Positions 1 to 8,393 of a stretch of DNA of 64,000 nt are shown here, piece after piece; position 1 is the first letter of the stretch, and each line of letters opens with the position of its first letter. The stretch is from Rhodococcus sp. 1163 (GTDB lineage: Bacteria > Actinomycetota > Actinomycetes > Mycobacteriales > Mycobacteriaceae), in the NCBI RefSeq assembly GCF_002091985.1, contig NZ_MKKX01000006.1:90937-154936 (forward strand), written 5' to 3'. Both the position numbers and the translations under genes were made by a program. Under the pieces are notes generated by a model that worked only from the letters and a program-made list of their open reading frames with translations, was not told the DNA's origin and searched no databases.

Positions 1-1
1 A

Positions 2-481
2 TTCAATTACGCGCAGGTGCGTCTCGGACCCGCCCGCATGACACACGTCATGCGCTGGCTCGGTGCAGCCAGACGCGGACACGAGATCGCTGTCGCACAG
101 GTCGCGCAGCGTGAAGGGTTCGGCTCGGTCCTCGGCGATTTGGGCATGATCCAGAAGATGGTTGCCGACAACGAAATCGACATCGCCGCGACGCGAGCGC
201 TACTGGTCCAGGCCTGCTTTGCGCTCGATCAGGGCTCGACTGCCGGCAACGAGACGTCGATCGCGAAGACCTTCGCCGCCGAAGCCGTCTTCCGGATCGT
301 CGACCGCAGTATCCAGATGTGCGGCGGCCTCGGGGTTTCCGATGACCTTCCCCTCGCGCGGCTCTCGCGTGAAATCCGCCCTTTCCGGGTATACGACGGC
401 CCGTCCGAGGTCCATCGCTGGGCCATCGCGAAGCGGGTTGTCGGCGCCGCGAAAAGAGCAGGACGAGAGGCGAACGCATGA
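2..481 (+). CDS. acyl-CoA dehydrogenase, C-terminal part (cut by window start)
   Basis: The frame is open from the first bases, so the N-terminus lies outside the window. The visible part is the C-terminal helical domain of an FAD acyl-CoA dehydrogenase: helix text around LGPARMTHVMRW, then IQMCGGLGVSDDLPLARL and the terminal YDGPSEVHRW. This ending resembles the dehydrogenase half of ACAD10/ACAD11-type proteins. The stop overlaps the start of the next gene (ATGA), which encodes an APH-fold kinase; in animals these two activities sit in one polypeptide. By analogy the pair may act on 4-hydroxyacyl-CoA, with phosphorylation followed by elimination of phosphate. Family assignment is firm; substrate is inference. 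Confidence 0.88.
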   Translation, partial: FNYAQVRLGPARMTHVMRWLGAARRGHEIAVAQVAQREGFGSVLGDLGMIQKMVADNEIDIAATRALLVQACFALDQGSTAGNETSIAKTFAAEAVFRIVDRSIQMCGGLGVSDDLPLARLSREIRPFRVYDGPSEVHRWAIAKRVVGAAKRAGREANA

Positions 482-1500
482 GCGAACTACCAGGCATGGA
501 TACGCCCGCGCTGAAAAAGCTCCTGTCCGAGAGCGGCGTCGAAGTCTCCGGTGAGCTCAGGGTCGAGCTGATCAGCGGCGGCCGCTCCAACCTGACCTTC
601 AAAGCCTACGACGACACCTCGGCATGGGTGGTTCGCCGACCGCCCACCAGCGGGTTGACGCCGTCGGCGCATGACATGGCCCGCGAGTGGGCTGTCACCA
701 ACGCGCTGCAGAGTACCGAGGTTCCAGTTGCGAAAACCGTTGCCTTCGACGCCGAGGGCGTAGTCCTCGGTGCTCCCATGACCATCGTCGACTTCGAGCC
801 AGGCCGGGTCATTCGAACACGCGCCGATCTCGACGATCTGTCCGATGCCGACATTGCCGCCAACACAGCGGAATTGGTCCGAGTGATCGCACTGCTTCAT
901 TCGGTCGACTTCGAGGCCGTAGGGCTCGGGTCGTTCGGAAAGCCGGACGGTTTCGTCGGCAGGCAGGTCAGGACGTGGGCACGGCAGTGGGAGTCGGTCA
1001 AGACGCGCGATCTCGCTGATGTCGATCGGCTGCGAGACAAGCTGCAGGCCGCAATTCCGTCCAGGTCGGCGTCGAGCATCGTGCACGGCGACTACCGGGT
1101 GGACAACGTCATCCTCACCGAAGGTGACACCAGTTCCATTGCTGCCGTCGTGGACTGGGAGATGTCCACGCTGGGCGATCCGCTTACCGACGTCGCATTG
1201 ATGTGTGTCTATCGGCAGCCGATTTTCGACGACGTCCTCGGTGTCAGCGCGGCATGGACCAGTGATCGCTACCCGACCGCGGACGAACTGGCTCAACTGT
1301 ATTCGCAAGCGAGCGGAGTCGAGCTGACCGACTGGAACTTCTACATCGCGCTGGCGAACTTCAAGCTCGGGGTCATCGGCGAGGGCATCACTCATCGCGC
1401 ACTGGCGGGCTCCGACACCGGTTCGGGGGCGGCAGCCGCAGCGGAAGCGACACACGAGTTCATGGCAGCAGGCTTACGAGCGATCGAAGGGAAGAACTGA
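478..1500 (+). CDS. APH-family phosphotransferase (ACAD10/11 / LvaA-like acyl-CoA kinase)
   Basis: 340-aa aminoglycoside-phosphotransferase-fold kinase. The Brenner motif IVHGDYRVDN is near residue 200 and the metal-binding VVDWEMSTLGDP near 224; the glycine-rich segment ISGGRSNLTF is near residue 38. Proteins of this subfamily next to, or fused with, acyl-CoA dehydrogenases include ACAD10/11 and LvaA of levulinate catabolism, which phosphorylate the 4-hydroxyl of 4-hydroxyacyl-CoAs. The start overlaps the dehydrogenase stop (ATGA) and the stop overlaps the SDR start (TGATG), so all three genes are probably translated together. A role in antibiotic resistance is unlikely in this context. The exact hydroxyacyl substrate is unknown. 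Confidence 0.85.
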   Translation: MSELPGMDTPALKKLLSESGVEVSGELRVELISGGRSNLTFKAYDDTSAWVVRRPPTSGLTPSAHDMAREWAVTNALQSTEVPVAKTVAFDAEGVVLGAPMTIVDFEPGRVIRTRADLDDLSDADIAANTAELVRVIALLHSVDFEAVGLGSFGKPDGFVGRQVRTWARQWESVKTRDLADVDRLRDKLQAAIPSRSASSIVHGDYRVDNVILTEGDTSSIAAVVDWEMSTLGDPLTDVALMCVYRQPIFDDVLGVSAAWTSDRYPTADELAQLYSQASGVELTDWNFYIALANFKLGVIGEGITHRALAGSDTGSGAAAAAEATHEFMAAGLRAIEGKN

Positions 1501-2237
1501 TGGTCGGAAAATCTGCTCTCATCACCGGCGGATCGCGCGGGATCGGCCTCGGAATCGCTACCCGCTTAGCGGAATTGGGGTACTCGCTCACCATCACTGC
1601 GCGAACGAAGGAGACACTCGACGCTGTCGAACCGGCGTTGCGCGCGGCAGGTGCACCACGCGTCGTGACAGTCGCCGCCGACCTTGCCGACCGTGAGTCC
1701 GCCGACAAGATCGTCGCGGCACACCGTGAACACTTCGATTCCATGGATGCCCTGATCCTCAATGCCGGTGTGGGAACCGCAGGTTCGATTGCCGACTACC
1801 CGATGCGTCGATTCGACAAGACGCTCGACGTCAATCTGCGAGCACCGTTCACGTTGTTGCAGAGTTCGATACCGCTGCTGCGTGCCGCGGCCGAGAAGAA
1901 CCCGGACAAGGGCGCAAAAGTCATTGCACTCGCGTCCCTTGCCGGCGTCTATTCCGAAGCCGGACTCGGCATCTACGGTGCCACGAAGGCAGCGGTGCTC
2001 TCCCTGATCGACACACTCAACTCGGAGGAAAGTGGTAACGGCGTCACCGGCACCTCGATCGCACCCGGGTACGTGGACACGGACATGAGCGACTGGACCA
2101 AGGACAAGATTCCGGCAGACACGATGATCCAGGTCGCCGACATCGTCGAACTGGCCACGAGCATTCTGAACCTCTCCTCCCGCGCCGTGGTTCCGCGCAT
2201 CGTCGTCACGCGGGCCGGAGCAGGTCTCGGCGCCTGA
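1500..2237 (+). CDS. short-chain dehydrogenase/reductase
   Basis: 245-aa classical SDR. The Rossmann motif GGSRGIG is at residues 9-15, LNAGVG near 88-93, and the catalytic YGATK with Tyr near 159 and Lys near 163. The conserved PGYVDTDM follows, which closes the active site in this family. It is the third gene of the dehydrogenase-kinase-SDR unit and shares one base with the kinase stop codon. It probably oxidises or reduces a hydroxyacyl intermediate of the same pathway, but SDR substrate cannot be read from sequence. A 22-bp inverted repeat lies 44 bp downstream and may mark the end of the transcript. Confidence 0.85.
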   Translation: MVGKSALITGGSRGIGLGIATRLAELGYSLTITARTKETLDAVEPALRAAGAPRVVTVAADLADRESADKIVAAHREHFDSMDALILNAGVGTAGSIADYPMRRFDKTLDVNLRAPFTLLQSSIPLLRAAAEKNPDKGAKVIALASLAGVYSEAGLGIYGATKAAVLSLIDTLNSEESGNGVTGTSIAPGYVDTDMSDWTKDKIPADTMIQVADIVELATSILNLSSRAVVPRIVVTRAGAGLGA

Positions 2238-2280
2238 CGGCCTCGCGCAACCCAAATTCCGCTCGCGCCCAATTCCTTTG

Positions 2281-2329
2281 CTTCAATGGTCCTTTCATAC
2301 GAAACAATCGTATGAAAGGACCATTGAAG
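2281..2329. repeat. perfect 22-bp inverted repeat (5-nt loop) in a convergent gap
   Basis: Positions 2281-2302 are the exact reverse complement of 2308-2329, with loop aacaa between. It sits in the 127-bp gap between two genes that end toward each other (2237 and 2365). The arm begins cttcaatgg and contains tttcatacga; a related sequence occurs at 30551-30611 (27 of 30 matches over the left arm). There is no T-run after the stem in either direction, so it is not a textbook intrinsic terminator. It looks like one member of a dispersed palindromic family. Confidence 0.9.
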
Positions 2330-2364
2330 CGATCAGGGGCGCGCGGAATCCGCCCCGAACCCAC

Positions 2365-3777
2365 TCAGCGGACTCGGCCAACGCTGACCAAGACGTTCAC
2401 CAACGCGTCGACTGCAGCAGGAAACGTGTGCTCCGTCGGAGCGGAGTAGCCGACGAGAAGGCCGTCCACCTTCTTGCCGGCTGCGTCAGGGTGTCGGAAC
2501 CGCGAGAGTCCGTCGACGGCGACTCCGACATCGCCGGCCGCGCGGAGCACCGCCGATTCTGTGCCCGGTGGGAGTGTCACCACTACTTGCAAACCCGCGG
2601 AGATCCCCATCGTTGCAACATACGGAACTCGTTCTCCGAGAGCATCGATCAAGTGAGCACGGCGGCGCCGATAGCGCGTTCGCATCGCGCGGACATGGCG
2701 GTCGTACCCGCCGGTTGCGATCAGATCGGCGAGAGTGAGTTGGTCGATCACGCCCACGGTCGATTCGCGAACACCCTTGGCTTCGAGGACCGGATCCAGT
2801 AGTCGTTCCGGAACGACCATCCAACCCAACCGAAGCGCGGGAGAGAGGCTCTTCGACACCGAGCCCACGTACATCACTCGGTCCGGGTCGAGGCTTTGCA
2901 TTGCACCTACCGGAGTTCGGTCGAACCGGAACTCGCCGTCGTAGTCGTCCTCCACCACTAGCCCTCCGGTCGTGCGTGCCCAGTCGATGGCAGCGGTGCG
3001 CCGTCGTGGATGTAGTGATGATCCGGTGGGGAATTGGTGGCTCGGAGTCAATACCGCCACCTGCGCGTCCGTGCTCGTGAGTTCGTCGGTGATGCAACCG
3101 TTTCGGTCGATCGGAAGCGCAATCGTCGGGCCGGTCTTCTCGTAGATCGCTCGGTGAAACGGGAGTCCGTACGATTCGACTGCGAACGGTGGCGCCGCAA
3201 CCACGTCGGAAAGGATCTCAGCGGCGTGAGAAAAGCCGGCGCACACCACAATTTTGCGTGGATCGGTGACCAACCCGCGCGTGCGCGACAGATAGTCGGC
3301 CAGTGCCCGACGCAACTCGATCCTGCCGTGCGGATCACCCGGCCCGAATGCGTGCGTCGGTGCTGCTGTTACTGCGCGTCGAGCAGAGGCAAGCCATCGC
3401 GACCTGGGGAAGGTCGTGGGATCCGGCCTGCCGGAACGGAATTCGAACTGTGGCCGAATCTCGGCTCGGATGACTGCTCTGGCCTTTTCTTGCGGTGCTC
3501 CAGGGCGATGTGCGACGCGGGTGCCGGAGCCTTGCCGTGCCTCCAGCCACCCCTCGGAGACGAGTTCGGCGTAGGTCTCGGCCACGGTGTTTCGCGCAAT
3601 TGCGAGGTCCTCGGCCAGTGCTCGGTAGGACGGAAGCTTGAATCCGGATTCGAGACGACCCGAGGTCACTGCCTCGCGCAATGCTTCGGACAGTGCTGCC
3701 TTACGAGAGCCGTCGGGAGCGAGATTCAGATGCAGATCGACGGCAGATGGATGTCGATTGACCAGATTTTCGACCAC
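2365..3777 (-). CDS. MocR/PdxR-type regulator (GntR wHTH fused to class I aminotransferase)
   Basis: 470 aa with a GntR-type winged helix at about residues 20-90 (LPSYRALAEDLAIARNTV, then LEARQGSGTRV) and a fold-type I aminotransferase domain from about 115 to the end. The PLP lysine is in SVSKSLSPALRLGW, near residue 308. MocR proteins bind PLP as a ligand and usually regulate a divergent neighbour. Here that is the AhpD-like gene 47 bp away on the other strand, so the intergenic segment is the probable operator. The start is GTG at 3777; no better in-frame start is visible. The conserved lysine suggests PLP is still bound. Whether the sensed ligand is PLP or another amine is unknown. Confidence 0.88.
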   Translation of the reverse strand: MVENLVNRHPSAVDLHLNLAPDGSRKAALSEALREAVTSGRLESGFKLPSYRALAEDLAIARNTVAETYAELVSEGWLEARQGSGTRVAHRPGAPQEKARAVIRAEIRPQFEFRSGRPDPTTFPRSRWLASARRAVTAAPTHAFGPGDPHGRIELRRALADYLSRTRGLVTDPRKIVVCAGFSHAAEILSDVVAAPPFAVESYGLPFHRAIYEKTGPTIALPIDRNGCITDELTSTDAQVAVLTPSHQFPTGSSLHPRRRTAAIDWARTTGGLVVEDDYDGEFRFDRTPVGAMQSLDPDRVMYVGSVSKSLSPALRLGWMVVPERLLDPVLEAKGVRESTVGVIDQLTLADLIATGGYDRHVRAMRTRYRRRRAHLIDALGERVPYVATMGISAGLQVVVTLPPGTESAVLRAAGDVGVAVDGLSRFRHPDAAGKKVDGLLVGYSAPTEHTFPAAVDALVNVLVSVGRVR

Positions 3778-3824
3778 GGGATTGAACCATACCTGCGGTC
3801 ACCTGGCCTCGTAGTGTTCCTGGC
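3778..3824. promoter_or_regulatory. divergent promoter/operator region of the MocR gene and the AhpD-like gene
   Basis: Only 47 bp separate the two divergent starts, so both promoters and any MocR operator must lie here or run into the coding ends. I cannot define the boxes with confidence. MocR operators are usually short direct repeats, and none is obvious by eye. Confidence 0.5.
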
Positions 3825-4280
3825 ATGACAACACGAATCGACTTCGCATCTTCCGATCCTGCAGTCCGCAAGGCATTGGTCGCACTCGATGCCGCCACCA
3901 GAGCGGGAATCGATCCATCCCTGGCGGAGCTGATCAGGATCCGAGCATCGCAGCTGAACGGGTGCGCGTACTGCCTGCACATGCACACATCCGACGCACG
4001 CAAAGCTGGGGAGAGCGAAGAGAGGCTGGCGCTGGTGGCGGTGTGGCGGGATGCGAGAAATTTCTTCGATGAGAAGGAGCAGGTCGTCCTGGCACTCACC
4101 GAATCGGTCACGTTGATCTCGCAAGGTGGTGTCCCCGACGACGTGTACGACCGCGTCGCCGAGCATTTCGACGACCACGGCATTGCCCAGTTGATCGCGC
4201 AAATTTTCACCATCAACGCGTGGAATCGCATCGGCATCACAACGCACCTGATCCCTGGCGTCGACAACCGAACTGCCTAG
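3825..4280 (+). CDS. carboxymuconolactone decarboxylase/AhpD-family protein
   Basis: 151 aa with the AhpD-like core RASQLNGCAYCLHMH: the redox pair is Cys47 and Cys50, followed by the conserved His. Members with this CxxC are alkylhydroperoxidase-like thiol redox proteins rather than true decarboxylases. Length is typical for a single-domain member. It is transcribed away from a MocR regulator 47 bp upstream, a pairing I associate with actinomycetes and one that suggests dedicated control. Its stop is only 14 bp from the converging SelO gene end. Substrate unknown; peroxide or aldehyde stress is a reasonable guess. Confidence 0.87.
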   Translation: MTTRIDFASSDPAVRKALVALDAATRAGIDPSLAELIRIRASQLNGCAYCLHMHTSDARKAGESEERLALVAVWRDARNFFDEKEQVVLALTESVTLISQGGVPDDVYDRVAEHFDDHGIAQLIAQIFTINAWNRIGITTHLIPGVDNRTA

Positions 4281-4294
4281 TCTTCGAGCACGGA

Positions 4295-5749
4295 TCAGGT
4301 CCCGCAGAACGTCCGGAAGCTTTCCGCGAACAGTTGCGGTGCAGGTTGCGCATAGTCCGAGAAGCCTTCGCGGAGGTCGAACGGATGGGTCACGACGTCC
4401 AGTAGCTTCTCGAACGGCTCGAGGTCGCCGCCTGTTGCAGCGCGTAGGGCGGCGTCGACGAGATGGTTCCGTGGGATGTAGAGCGGATTGATGCGGTCCA
4501 TCGCGTCGGCTGTGTGCGCTTCGTCGGTCAGGGCCGACCGCCAAGGGTCGAGCCACGGCCGGCTGTGTTCGCGCGGGATCAGAGCGTCGAGGGGCTCGGG
4601 GTTGCCGCGCAGTTCGTCGGCGAGAGCGCGAAAGGTGCCGGTCCAGTCGGCGCCATGGGTTTCCATGAGCTGGAGCAGATCGTCGACCGCTACTCCGTCG
4701 AGTTGTTCCTCGGTCAGGCCGAGCTTGGCCGCCATACCCGTCGCGAAGTGGCGTTCGTACCGATCGAAGAAGGTATCGAGAATGTCGGTCACAACCGGGA
4801 TCGCTTGTTCGGGAGTAGGCCCGATGAGCGCGAGCAGCGTTTCGCCGAATCTCGCCAAGTTCCACTGCAGCACGGTGGGTTGGTTCTCGAAGGCGTAGCG
4901 GCGACCGTGGTCGATCGAACTGAACACCGCAGACCGATCGTAGGCATCGAGGAACGCGCAGGGGCCGTAGTCGATGGTCTGGCCGGAGATCGTGGTGTTG
5001 TCGGTGTTCATCACACCGTGGACGAATCCGGTGAGCATCCATCGCGCGACCAGTGACGCTTGTGCTTCGACGACGGCCTCGAAGAACGCCGAGTAGTCCC
5101 CGGCAAGATCCGGATAGTGACGGGCAATGGTGTAATCGGCGAGTAGTTGCACCTGGCCTTCCTGTCGAACCGCGAACTCGAACGTTCCGACGCGAATGTG
5201 ACTGGCGGCGACTCGGGCGAGCACCGCACCGGGTTCGGGGCCCTCGCGCATTACGTCGCGGCCAGTGGCGGTGACCGACAGCGCTCGCGTGGTGGGGACG
5301 CCGAGCGAATTCATCGCCTCGCTGATCAAGTATTCGCGCAGCATCGGTCCCGTCGCGGCCAGGCCGTCGCCGCCGCGTGAGAAAGGTGTACGGCCAGATC
5401 CTTTGAGGTGCAGATCGACCTGGCCCTTGGCGCTGCTGAGCTCACCGAGCAGCAGTGCGCGCCCGTCGCCGAGCATGGGTACGTATCCACCGAATTGATG
5501 CCCGGCGTAGGCCATCGCCACTGGGCTCGAACCTTCGGGAGCTGCTGATCCGGACAGGATGGCCACCCCGTCCTCACCGCGCAGCGCATCGACGTCGAGG
5601 TTCAACGACGCCGCCAACTCTTCGTTGAGTACGAGCAGTCTCGGCTCGGGCGCGGACGCGCCTTCCCACGGGACCGCAAGGCCTTCCAACTGATCGGCAA
5701 AGGTGCTGGCGAGGCCTGGAATTGCGTGGAGCTTCGGGTGTACGGCCAT
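4295..5749 (-). CDS. selO: protein adenylyltransferase SelO (YdiU/UPF0061 family)
   Basis: 484-aa pseudokinase-fold enzyme that transfers AMP from ATP to hydroxyl side chains of proteins. Family landmarks are AYAGHQFGGYVPMLGDGRA, the nucleotide-binding LHLKGSGRTPFSRGGDG near residue 115, and the metal-binding MNTDNTTISGQTIDYGP near 245. The protein ends in TFCGT, keeping the Cys (Sec in some species) three residues from the C-terminus that forms a regulatory disulfide. It starts 21 bp after the stop of the iron ABC ATPase gene on the same strand, so it may be the last gene of that operon and answer to iron as well as redox state. Length matches the family. Confidence 0.95.
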   Translation of the reverse strand: MAVHPKLHAIPGLASTFADQLEGLAVPWEGASAPEPRLLVLNEELAASLNLDVDALRGEDGVAILSGSAAPEGSSPVAMAYAGHQFGGYVPMLGDGRALLLGELSSAKGQVDLHLKGSGRTPFSRGGDGLAATGPMLREYLISEAMNSLGVPTTRALSVTATGRDVMREGPEPGAVLARVAASHIRVGTFEFAVRQEGQVQLLADYTIARHYPDLAGDYSAFFEAVVEAQASLVARWMLTGFVHGVMNTDNTTISGQTIDYGPCAFLDAYDRSAVFSSIDHGRRYAFENQPTVLQWNLARFGETLLALIGPTPEQAIPVVTDILDTFFDRYERHFATGMAAKLGLTEEQLDGVAVDDLLQLMETHGADWTGTFRALADELRGNPEPLDALIPREHSRPWLDPWRSALTDEAHTADAMDRINPLYIPRNHLVDAALRAATGGDLEPFEKLLDVVTHPFDLREGFSDYAQPAPQLFAESFRTFCGT

Positions 5750-5770
5750 AACCGAGGGTAACTGGGCGCC

Positions 5771-6811
5771 TCAGGCGGGGTAGGTCACGGCCTGGCCGAC
5801 GACACGGACGCGCACGTGGTCCCCAGGGATGAGGGTGGTGGCACCGAAGCGCCGGACCGTCACCCGTCCGGTGTCCGTTCCAGTTGCGGTATCCAGGCGG
5901 ATGCCGAGCAACATCTCCGATCCGAGGTATTCGACGTCGATCACTCTTCCGGATACGCCTGTACCGTCCGGCGTGAGTTCTATCTGCTCCGGACGCACCA
6001 TGACGCGCACGTCGCCATGAGCGCTGTTCGATGCGACCGCGATGTCGCCGAGGGCGCAGCGGGCCGTGCCTGCGGTGACGAACGCTGCCAATACGACGGC
6101 GTCGCCGATGAATCGAGCGGTGGGGACGTCGATGGGCGTGGAATAGATTTCGCTGGGGGTTCCGATCTGCGCGAGGTGGCCTGCACTCATCACTGCCACG
6201 CGGTCTGCGAACGAAAGCGCCTCGGGCTGATCGTGAGTGACGAGAATCGTGGTGATTCCGGCCTTCTCCAGAACGCCGGCGACGATCCGACGCGTATGCG
6301 CCCGCAACCCGGCGTCGAGCGCTGAGAACGGTTCGTCGAGCAACATCAGTTCGGGTTCGCGGGCCAAGGCCCGAGCTAGCGCAACGCGTTGCTGCTGCCC
6401 GCCCGAGAGTTGGTCGGGTCGACGGGTAGCGAAAGATGCGTCCAGCGAGACCATTTCGAGTAGTTCGGTGATTCTGGCTGTGGTCCGGCCCCGCCGGGGC
6501 AACCCGAATCCGACGTTGGCACCGACAGTGGTGTGCGGGAACAATGCCCCGTCCTGGGCGACGTAGCCTATCGACCGCCGGTGTGCGGGTGTCCAACTTC
6601 CGCCGGCAACGACACGGCCGGCGAGTGCGATGGTTCCGGCGTCCGGTCGTTCGAATCCGGCGATCAGACGAAGCAACGTCGTTTTGCCACAACCGGATGG
6701 ACCGACGATCGCGGTGGTGGATCCACTCTCGACGGTGAATCCGATCTGGTTCAAGACGGTCGTAGGTCCGAACCTTTTGTCGAGGCCGTGCACTTCGAGT
6801 GTGTAGGTCAT
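5771..6811 (-). CDS. ABC transporter ATP-binding protein, ferric-iron (FbpC-like)
   Basis: 346 aa. Walker A GPSGCGKTT is near residue 38, signature LSGGQQQRVALARAL near 138, Walker B LMLLDEP near 158, and the H-loop VTHDQPEA follows. A C-terminal TOBE-like regulatory domain runs from about 250. The start is the ATG at 6811, which overlaps the permease stop (ATGA). The open frame continues to 8017, but that upstream part is a shadow of the permease gene. Together with the permease and binding protein this is a complete type I Fe(III) importer of the FbpABC/SfuABC class; it energises uptake at the inner face of the membrane. Confidence 0.92.
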   Translation of the reverse strand: MTYTLEVHGLDKRFGPTTVLNQIGFTVESGSTTAIVGPSGCGKTTLLRLIAGFERPDAGTIALAGRVVAGGSWTPAHRRSIGYVAQDGALFPHTTVGANVGFGLPRRGRTTARITELLEMVSLDASFATRRPDQLSGGQQQRVALARALAREPELMLLDEPFSALDAGLRAHTRRIVAGVLEKAGITTILVTHDQPEALSFADRVAVMSAGHLAQIGTPSEIYSTPIDVPTARFIGDAVVLAAFVTAGTARCALGDIAVASNSAHGDVRVMVRPEQIELTPDGTGVSGRVIDVEYLGSEMLLGIRLDTATGTDTGRVTVRRFGATTLIPGDHVRVRVVGQAVTYPA

Positions 6812-8349
6812 AGTCCGGCTACCTTCTTCGACTGAGTGAAGAGTACGTAGGTCATGGGCAGCGACAGCACGATCATCATGAATGCGTACGGCGCCGCCCC
6901 GGCGTAGTCGATCTCGCTGCTCAGTGACCAGAACTGCGTGGCCAGGGTACGAGTACCGGTCGGTGCCAGCAGCAGAGTCGCGGTCAATTCGTTGACGATT
7001 CCCAAGAACACCAACGCCCCACCGGCCGCCGTGGCTGGGGCAGCGAGCGGCAACGTCACTCGGATGAAGGCCGACAGCGGTGAGATACCGAGCGACTGTG
7101 CGGACTCCTCCAGACCGATGGGCGCCTGCGCAAGTCCGGCTCTCAGGTTCACCAGCGCGCGGGGCAGAAAGAGCAGTGCGTACGCCGCGATAACGACGGT
7201 GACTGTTTGATAGAGCGGCTGCAGGTAGCGGATGGACACGGTGATGAATGCCAGTGCCACCACGATTCCTGGTAGCGAACTCGAGATGTACGTGCAGGCT
7301 TCGAGGATGCGACTGAGTCGCCCGCGGCGGCGGATCGAAATCCAGGCGATCGGGAAGGCGAGAACGCAGGTTACTACCGCGCCGGCAACACCGAAGCCGA
7401 CAGTCTGGACCACCGCGGAGCCGAGGAAATCGAGCTCCCACACCGCGGCTCCGCCGATGACGAGCCAGCGCAGGACGCTGACGACCGGGACACCGACGGA
7501 CAGGACGATCAGCGCAGCGAGGAACAACAGCGCGACCATCGAGTTCTTCCAACCGAGTTCGGCGTGGACGGCCCGACGCGCAGCACCAGCGCCGATTCGG
7601 GCGTACCGCGCGTTGCCCCGGACGACCGATTCGATCACCAGCAGCGTGAGACAGAGCAATACCAGGACACTGGCGAGCATCGTCGCTGCCGACCCGTTGA
7701 ACGTCGACTGGTACTGATCGAAGATCGCGGTGGTGAACGTGTCGAACCGGATGAAGACGAACGCGCCGTACTCGGCGAGCAGGTGCAGGGAAACCAGCAG
7801 AGCCCCGCCGGCTATGGCCAGCCGCAACTGTGGCACCACGACCTGGAAGAACACGGCCCACGGACCGGCTCCGAGAGCGCGCGCCGACTCCTCTACCGCT
7901 GGGTCCAGCCGACGTAGCGTCGCAGACACAGGTATGTAGACCAGCGGAAAATAAGACATCGTCGCGATGAGAACGCCGCCATGCAAGCCACCGAGGGAGG
8001 GGACGGTACTCACCCACGAATAACTGTTCACGAACGCCGGTACGGCAAGTGGCGCCGCCAGCAGCACTGCCCAGACCTTGGCTCCGAACACTCGGGTGCG
8101 TTCGACGAGCCAGGCAGCCATGACGCCGATGACGATGCAGATCGGCACTGTGATGACGACGAGCAAGACCGTGTTGGTGAGTAGCTCCCCAACCCTGGGT
8201 CGGAACAACAACGACGACGCAGTATCGAAGCCCGTGTCGATACTTTCTACGATCACGTACCCGAGCGGGATGATCGATGCGGCCGCCACGACGAGCGCGG
8301 CGACGGCCAAGGGCAGCGAGATACGACGTCGGGATCTACCGCGACGCAA
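6808..8349 (-). CDS. ABC transporter permease, ferric-iron (FbpB-like, two fused permease domains)
   Basis: 513 aa, about 12 hydrophobic segments in two halves, each with an EAA-type loop: VEESARALGAGPWAVFFQVVVPQLR in the first half and EESAQSLGISPLSAFIRVTLPL in the second. This fused layout is typical of FbpB/SfuB ferric permeases. The start appears to be TTG at 8349, preceded by a purine-rich AGGGAG about 10 nt upstream and 44 bp after the binding-protein stop. The 3' end overlaps the ATPase start, so coupling with the ATPase is tight. It forms the channel for iron delivered by the lipoprotein encoded upstream. Confidence 0.92.
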   Translation of the reverse strand: MRRGRSRRRISLPLAVAALVVAAASIIPLGYVIVESIDTGFDTASSLLFRPRVGELLTNTVLLVVITVPICIVIGVMAAWLVERTRVFGAKVWAVLLAAPLAVPAFVNSYSWVSTVPSLGGLHGGVLIATMSYFPLVYIPVSATLRRLDPAVEESARALGAGPWAVFFQVVVPQLRLAIAGGALLVSLHLLAEYGAFVFIRFDTFTTAIFDQYQSTFNGSAATMLASVLVLLCLTLLVIESVVRGNARYARIGAGAARRAVHAELGWKNSMVALLFLAALIVLSVGVPVVSVLRWLVIGGAAVWELDFLGSAVVQTVGFGVAGAVVTCVLAFPIAWISIRRRGRLSRILEACTYISSSLPGIVVALAFITVSIRYLQPLYQTVTVVIAAYALLFLPRALVNLRAGLAQAPIGLEESAQSLGISPLSAFIRVTLPLAAPATAAGGALVFLGIVNELTATLLLAPTGTRTLATQFWSLSSEIDYAGAAPYAFMMIVLSLPMTYVLFTQSKKVAGL

Positions 8350-8393
8350 CGTATTCGACTCCCTCGGCCGTCGCCGGCCGATCAGTTCGAGAT

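Noticed and set aside
6812..8017. Long upstream extension of the iron ATPase frame
   Set aside because: It is antiparallel in quality (Arg/Ser/Gly-rich) and lies wholly inside the permease gene on the same strand in another frame; ATPase homology begins at 6811 with an ATGA overlap.
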